Assembly: GCA_029448655.1 (NCBI GenBank)
Contig: JACCLO010000010.1
Location: 1,860,001 to 1,924,000 of the forward strand
DNA from: Wolfiporia cocos
Taxonomy: Eukaryota; Basidiomycota; Agaricomycetes; Polyporales; Phaeolaceae
Length of the DNA: 64,000 bases
Direction of reading: 5' to 3'
Numbering within the stretch: position 1 is the first letter of the stretch; each line of letters begins with the position of its first letter. The translations under genes were made by a program, and so were the position numbers. Positions 58,654-64,000 of the stretch are shown here, piece by piece. Below the pieces are notes generated by a model. It saw only the letters and a list, made by a program, of their open reading frames with translations. It was not told where the DNA came from and ran no database searches.

Positions 58654-60243
58654 TGATCGCTGCCCCGGGTGGGCCTTCTTGACTGCCTAGCTTGAGAGCC
58701 TCCACGTTACGCCGCCCCTTAGGAGTTCCTGTGATTGCCACTCCTGGGATTATGGCCGATGGTGTCACTGCTGGCGTGCTGACTTGAGGCCTGGTGGCCA
58801 TCTGGGTTCCCCCTGTAGACAGGGTCGCACAGACGTGATACGTCTGTGACAGTAAGACCTCAGGCGGTAGGTTATATACATGCGGCGCAGTACACTACTG
58901 AGATTGCGACCAGCCCTCAAGGCATGGTCTGTGTGTACTACATCATGTTCCCACTTATGTAATGATATTAAATAACCTACATGTCATAACGTGACCATAG
59001 GGGGGTGTGACGCATATCCACTACACTACGGAGCAAAGGTCATGTGATTAGGAGGTGGGGGTGTATGAGATCGACCCCTGATGGGGGAGAGGGATTAATT
59101 TGTGACACAGGACCCCCTCCACCACTACTACAAAAGCCATCTGCGGGAACTGTCGACGCACCAGTCATATCACAAAGGAGTGTTTTCAACCTGGTGGTGC
59201 GATGGAGGGCTGTCGTGATGAAGTCCTCGCGGCGAAGCGTGCCAAACGTGAACCTGATTGCAACCGCAACTGTATGGGCCCAAAGACCTTCACCAACAGT
59301 CAGGGCCGAGCATTCATTGTCGACTCCAACAACTCTGTCATATACCTCGCCACCGACTTATCTGGGTCTTCGGCTACTACATCTTCTTCTGACGTGGCCA
59401 GCCTCGCTGTGGAATCCACTCCATCCTGGTTGGCAGATGTTACCACCCCAGCAGATGACTATGAATATCATGCTTGGCTATCTGAGGATGTTGTGGTTTC
59501 TCTGGACTGGTCTGCTCACTCTCGTGCTGATGTTGATCCTTCTGCATTTATCATCGCACCAACAGCCGTAGTGTCTCGCCATGTCTCTACAGTCGGCTCG
59601 GAACTGTTACAGTTGTAATACGGGATGGAAATCGTGAGACAACATTACCCAATTAGGCAATGGGGAATGTGCATATATACCAGGAACCACAATGTCGCTT
59701 GAGCGCGACATTACACCCTTTTGGCGAAGGGGGCTAAATGCCTTGCAGCCCACGTGAGTTGTTCCCACGTACAACTGTAATGGTATGTCGCGCTCCCCCA
59801 GGGTCATCGGTTGACTCCTGCTGTCAACCTTTGTGTCACAGTTTTGGGACATATTACCATTTTTTTCCCATTTTTAAAACCTATTTTTCTGGTATTTCTA
59901 CAAGCATATCTACGGTTACGCTGCTAAGTGCCTGTATACATGTACACCTGCACAAACAACACGTACATAACATGCTAGTCATGGCACATTAGCTCAGCGG
60001 GCTATTCCCCAAAGTCACGTGTCTTACTAATTCCCGGTATCGGGATATGTCACAATACTTACATACTTCGGCCCCATTGTTTATCACATGCCAATGCACT
60101 TTCTGACTCATATCCCAACTGGGCTATGTCATTAGTGCTGACCAGGCTTAGTCACTGTACAACGCCACAATAGCTACACATCCAAACTGTCACAAGAATT
60201 CTCCTAGTTTCCTACTATTTTCTACTATTTTTTCGGTAGTTCT

Positions 60244-62121
60244 TGTCACAAATTATTCCACTAATAGTTTGTACTCCCTCGCTATAGGACGCACGCGCGG
60301 CGCTAGGCGTACGCCGCGTCTCTGCGCTGTAGCCACCTCCGGCGTCTCCCAGTTATTGCAGGTCACCTGGTCGTTTGGTTAGCGCTGTAGGGTAGCGCGC
60401 GCCTCAGGTACCGTCACATATGGTCACATTGTTACATGTCTCGTTACCTAGCACATGACCCATTAGATAGCGGTGCACAGACCACATCTTTAGGGCGGTC
60501 TCGGTAGTAGATACAAAGCATGTATATAATACGGCGAGATGTGGGCTTACACCCCATCTCTCAGATTCTCGACAATGGTGCATAACCCTTTCTCGCTTAT
60601 TGCTGTGTGATCTACTGGCCCGGGGCCCATATCTCGTCTACCTTGTCTGTGAGCCGCCGCTGCCATCTCGACGTATGACATGCGTGCATGAGCCTCTGCG
60701 TTCAGCGCTGGCGCGGTGCCTTGTAGCCTCGATTGTAGGCCTGTATGGATCCCCCTGAGCCCAGGGGTCGCACAGACAGTGAGTCTGTGTCATAATCTGA
60801 GAGATATCTTACCTCCCCTCCGGCGCGAACTGCGTTGGGGCCGAGGGTTCTCCACGTACAGGGTGCCATGGCAACGCGGCGGGGCAGCCTCTGGTAGAAG
60901 CGCCAGAGGTCCGTAGTCTTACGAGCCCCCACGAAGCGTTACACCAGGCGAAGTACCCGTACGGAGTGAGCAAGCAAGACCGCCCCCTTTCGAACGCAAG
61001 GTAGAAGGGGTCGACCGACGTAAGCCCCGTTTGAGGACCCGCCGCCGTCACCCCTGCAAAGGGAATGCGCGTGCGCGTGGAGGTCTAGGGCAGTCCGGCC
61101 ACTTACCCCTGGGCGGCAGGGTATCACCAAGAACTGATGATCAGTGGGTATGCGAAGGAACCCGCAAGGGTCTCCAACCCCACACCGACGATCACGAAGG
61201 TCAGAAAGCAATCCACCACGGCAGACTATCGAATACCAACGAGCGAACCACATACCCCGAGGTCGGTGGGCCACGCGTAGCTATGTCGGCGCAAGTCATG
61301 AACTTTGACATGTACCAATACGCTCACCGCTGGCGCGCCTCGCCAACTCACGTCGCGGGATGTAAGGAAACAGGGATGGTCGGTTTGCTCCCAATGTCTC
61401 CTGAAGGCTAGCTCACTTCGCTCCACCACCGGCGGACGGACCGTGCTCCTGGATGCTCCCCATCCTCCGCGAAGAAGGAATGGGCCTCGAGTCAAACAAG
61501 CAACCAAGGTAGCGAGCGTCGTAGGATTCAAGGTAGAACGTCAGGGACGACGTTTTTCGAGAGGGGGGGTAATGTCACAAATTATTCCACTAATAGTTTG
61601 TACTCCCTCGCTATAGGACGCACGCGCGGCGCTAGGCGTACGCCGCGTCTCTGCGCTGTAGCCACCTCCGGCGTCTCCCAGTTATTGCAGGTCACCTGGT
61701 CGTTTGGTTAGCGCTGTAGGGTAGCGCGCGCCTCAGGTACCGTCACATATGGTCACATTGTTACATGTCTCGTTACCTAGCACATGACCCATTAGATAGC
61801 GGTGCACAGACCACATCTTTAGGGCGGTCTCGGTAGTAGATACAAAGCATGTATATAATACGGCGAGATGTGGGCTTACACCCCATCTCTCAGATTCTCG
61901 ACAATGGTGCATAACCCTTTCTCGCTTATTGCTGTGTGATCTACTGGCCCGGGGCCCATATCTCGTCTACCTTGTCTGTGAGCCGCCGCTGCCATCTCGA
62001 CGTATGACATGCGTGCATGAGCCTCTGCGTTCAGCGCTGGCGCGGTGCCTTGTAGCCTCGATTGTAGGCCTGTATGGATCCCCCTGAGCCCAGGGGTCGC
62101 ACAGACAGTGAGTCTGTGTCA
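60244..62121 (+). mobile_element. Non-autonomous LTR element (TRIM/LARD-like), 549-bp LTRs, TSD GTTCT
   Basis: LTRs at 60244-60792 and 61573-62121 are both 549 bp and I found no difference between them. They start TGTCACAAATTATTCC and end GTGAGTCTGTGTCA. Exact duplications GTTCT flank it (60239-60243, 62122-62126). The 780-bp internal region encodes no gag or pol; the longest frames there (126 and 111 codons, opposite strands) have no motif. A polypurine tract gagagggggggtaa precedes the 3' LTR and resembles that of the complete Gypsy element. It must be moved by enzymes supplied by another element. Confidence 0.88.
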
Positions 62122-62216
62122 GTTCTACCTATTATTCTTGACTTTCTATACCAATAACTAGCTTATCATGGTTCATGACTATACATTACATACAAGCCGA
62201 ATGATGGCCGCATTAT

Positions 62217-62775
62217 TGTCACGGTTCACCTCGTAGGGGGTACCTGCATCCCTCGCTATTGTTGTATGGGCGACGCTGCATGCGCGCGCGCTCCGCTCAC
62301 TCTAGTTACCACTCAAGTCGCGCCCTAGATACCTCCACTGATCACCTGACCAGGTAGGCAAGCGCTCGTCAGGCAGCGCGCGTGCCAGGTACATCACGTT
62401 ATAGGTCACCTCCTTGTTATGTCTAGTGTTACGTTACGGTCACTCGTAGTTACATGCGCACAGGCCATGACTTTAGGGTAGCCAGTCTCCAGATGTATAT
62501 AGGTAGCAGCAGATGGGGCTTACTCCCCATCCTTTAGATTCTAGTCAATGGGTACAACCCCCTTTCTTGCAATGTGCTTGTGATGCGTCTCTGCCCCGGG
62601 GGCCCTCTTCGACTCGCTCGTCTGTGTGCTAGTCAGCAACGTTGGCGTACACTAGGGATGTGCCAAACTCCCATGTAGCCTCTGCGCTCACCTCTAGTCG
62701 ACACGCACACTGGCTTGTCAGCCGTATAGGGACTCCCCTGTAGCCAGGTCCTCACAGCCACGTAAGTCTGTGACA
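62217..62775 (+). repeat. B-family solo LTR, TSD ATTAT/GTTAT
   Basis: It starts TGTCACGGTTCACC and ends GTAAGTCTGTGACA, 559 bp. Flanks are ATTAT (62212-62216) and GTTAT (62776-62780), a target duplication with one mismatch. Internal order of blocks matches the other B-family copies. Confidence 0.75.
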
Positions 62776-64000
62776 GTTATCTCCCGTAACGACGGTTTTA
62801 TCTTATCTAGTAGTTACCATCAAGTCACGAGTCTAGTCTCTAGCCAATCGGGCATCTCGTCCGAAGCAGTCAGCCTATACACGTCAGCGGACCAGGCAAT
62901 GGTCACGCCCTTGATTACTAATGACAATGTGCACAATACGCTATTCGCACGGCTTATGCCATGTTTCTATATCCCGGTATTGATCGGAATATCCATTTAA
63001 TGTGTATTACTCAGTACTTAGGTCTCTGGGGACTTGTACATATGAATACGGACATTAGTATTATCTAATAAGACTGTTAGAGGTCTTATATTTCATGTAT
63101 ATATACTGGACTTGCTGAGTGCTATTGCCTCAGTTCTATTCATTGCATTCATACTTTGAGTTAACTACTCATCGTATCCTGCTCTACTCGCACATACTCT
63201 CTTGCCTAACCAGCAATACCAAGACATAACAACCAGTGAGTAGTCTTGTGTTACAAACACCGTTTCTTACTGGTGCGGCCATTACCGGTGCACATGGTCT
63301 ACTAGGTAGTTAGGACTTAGCTGTATTTCACCGAAAGGCGCACAGACCATATACTGTAGGGCAGGGTCATAGAGACTGCTGCCTAAACGTGTATATAAGC
63401 CCAGGTTATCCTTCGAGTAACCTCAGACTTGTTCTCTGTATTTACATCGAGTTCAACACACTTCCCTTGCGCTCAGCTAGCCCCTCCCCTAAGCTCTATA
63501 TCGCTCCTCAAGCATATCGCTTATTGGTGAGTCCCACAGCTAGTCTGTGTCATTAGAACAAGTCTCCTTTTACCCCCGGTGTCGCTGCAAAGTGGCACTC
63601 TGGGTTTCTACCTACAGGGCGGTATGAGTTGTAAGCACACCCCTTTTCCCTGCAAAGGGTTTAGGGAACCATTTGGGATCTGAGGGATACATGCGCCGTA
63701 GTAGCAATACTGCGGTTGCAACCAGGAAGTGACACACCGCCTTTTTAGGCAGGATTCCTTCCTAACCCAGACTTCAGGGTCAAGGAGACATGGTCTTGGC
63801 TGCAAAGCCCTGACTGTGCGTGGTTGAGACCCAGGTTGTCTCAAAAGGGTTGGTCTGCCTGTGTACGCCAGCCCCCAGCGGGGTCAGTCTTCGGACTTAG
63901 CCGCCATGACAACCATCCAGTTAAGGGGCCAATTCCCCTTAAACTCGGTGTGGGAATCTTCCAAAGCTGATGCCCAGGTGTAAGGGCTCTGCTTTGTACC

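Larger units (their letters stand above)
47263..58851 (+). repeat. Sense B-family solo LTR, interrupted (second-level insertion), TSD GTAAG
   Basis: Three pieces (47263-47459, 57455-57633, 58659-58851; about 569 bp together) align in order with the intact B-family LTRs at 60244 and 62217: start TGTCACA, the ccctcgctatag block, the agcgctgtagggtagcgcg block, atgtatataata, and the end gtctgtgaca. Exact duplications GTAAG lie at 47258-47262 and 58852-58856. It was hit twice: by the complete Gypsy element and by the 1,020-bp solo LTR. Confidence 0.8.
47049..59107 (-). repeat. Antisense B-family solo LTR, interrupted (first-level insertion), TSD CAGGA
   Basis: The left piece 47049-47262 starts TGACACAACT and the right piece 58857-59107 ends ATTTGTGACA, that is, an LTR in reverse. 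The right piece shares ggttatatacatg and the tgtgaccata block with the antisense copy at 45666-46230. Exact 5-bp duplications CAGGA flank the outer ends. The pieces total about 465 bp, shorter than the other copies, so it has probably lost sequence. Everything from 47263 to 58856 was inserted into it later. Confidence 0.7.
46290..59618 (+). pseudogene. Copia-type gag remnant, split by the nested insertions
   Basis: The left part (to 47048) encodes a UBN2/copia gag-like domain (WAEWKRYILQSLSMTQLDKY, NNNHITCNFLEMKCDPEEAK, VEVWNALCTRHEKEG). The right part (from 59113) continues with a CCHC zinc knuckle, CGNCRRTSHITKEC, and a divergent tail ending at 59618. The two halves abut exactly at the target site of an antisense LTR (CAGGA, 47044-47048 and 59108-59112), and the reading frame continues across that site when the inserted DNA is ignored. 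The left half also has a one-base deletion near 46905. No protease, integrase or reverse transcriptase follows, so this is a truncated, dead copy. Confidence 0.75.
60188..63253 (+). repeat. Solo LTR (D), interrupted twice, TSD CAAAC
   Basis: It starts TGTCACAAGAATTC and ends AGTCTTGTGTTA, with exact duplications CAAAC at 60183-60187 and 63254-63258. Its own sequence (60188-60243, 62127-62216, 62781-63253) totals about 619 bp. The last triplet is TTA where other LTRs here have TCA, consistent with a C-to-T change after insertion. A TATA-like tract tgtatatatactgg lies near 63097. It holds the non-autonomous element at 60244 and the solo LTR at 62217. Confidence 0.75.
59834..64000 (+). mobile_element. 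Second, older Gypsy element: interrupted 5' LTR and start of leader, cut by window edge
   Basis: The LTR pieces 59834-60187 and 63259-63552 align with the first and second halves of the 695-bp Gypsy LTR (TGTCACAGTTTTGGGACAT at the start; cgtttcttactggtgcggcc and the end AGTCTGTGTCA) but with many substitutions. After 63552 the sequence follows the leader of the complete element (attagaacaagtct, cacaccgcctttttaggcag). The internal region runs past the window end, so coding capacity is unknown. The break at 60188-63253 is a later insertion flanked by CAAAC. Confidence 0.8.

Noticed and set aside
60702..61531. ORFs within the non-autonomous LTR element that might encode a gag
   Set aside because: The longest are 126 codons or less, on both strands, with no zinc knuckle, capsid-like or protease motif.

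Overview
The window looks like nuclear DNA of an agaricomycete (mushroom-forming basidiomycete). Its genes are packed on both strands and broken by many short introns (mostly about 48-75 nt). The proteins are typical fungal housekeeping factors, and an LTR-retrotransposon block fills the right-hand 18 kb. I saw no bacterial, organellar or CRISPR features. Gene models were built by joining open frames at GT-AG or GC-AG sites and checking codon phase and conserved motifs. No transcripts were available.

From 1 to 44.4 kb there are 15 confident protein genes: a HEATR5/Laa1 HEAT-repeat protein (+, 5' end outside the window), a two-RRM hnRNP-like protein (-), a VHS-GAT trafficking adaptor (-), a NagZ-type GH3 N-acetylhexosaminidase (+), an Amidohydro_3 amidohydrolase (+), a rhodanese plus dual-specificity phosphatase (-), a Def1-like CUE protein (+), an HMCES/SRAP DNA-repair protein (-), a TAF8-like TFIID subunit (+), a small cysteine-rich secreted protein (+), eIF5A (-), a two-LIM protein (+), DAHP synthase (-), a PIH1-domain protein (+) and a double RanBP2-type zinc-finger protein (-). 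Five neighbouring pairs are head-to-head and share 140-408 bp upstream regions. Functions are mixed, so this is not a pathway cluster. Between the Def1 and SRAP genes sits a TA-flanked MITE that carries a 1.1 kb foldback hairpin element.

From 45.7 to 64 kb the DNA is a nest of LTR retroelements whose order of insertion can be read from matching 5-bp target duplications. A copia-type gag was hit by an antisense solo LTR, that by a sense solo LTR, and that by both a complete 9,990-bp Ty3/Gypsy chromovirus and a 1,020-bp solo LTR. To the right, the 5' LTR of a second, related Gypsy element (running off the window) was hit by another solo LTR, which holds a 1,878-bp non-autonomous LTR element and a further solo LTR. 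The complete Gypsy element has indistinguishable 695-bp LTRs, an extra ORF ahead of gag, a gag-pol overlap in the +1 frame, and a Pol ending in a chromodomain followed by an intact-looking dUTPase.

The most notable signals are this Gypsy element (extra ORF, terminal dUTPase, and a conserved leader intron that would remove the LTR/primer-binding junction), a splice-donor consensus just before the 3' end of every LTR family here, a 4-nt microexon in DAHP synthase, 21/12/8-nt microexons in the LIM gene, and an unusually high number of GC-AG introns.
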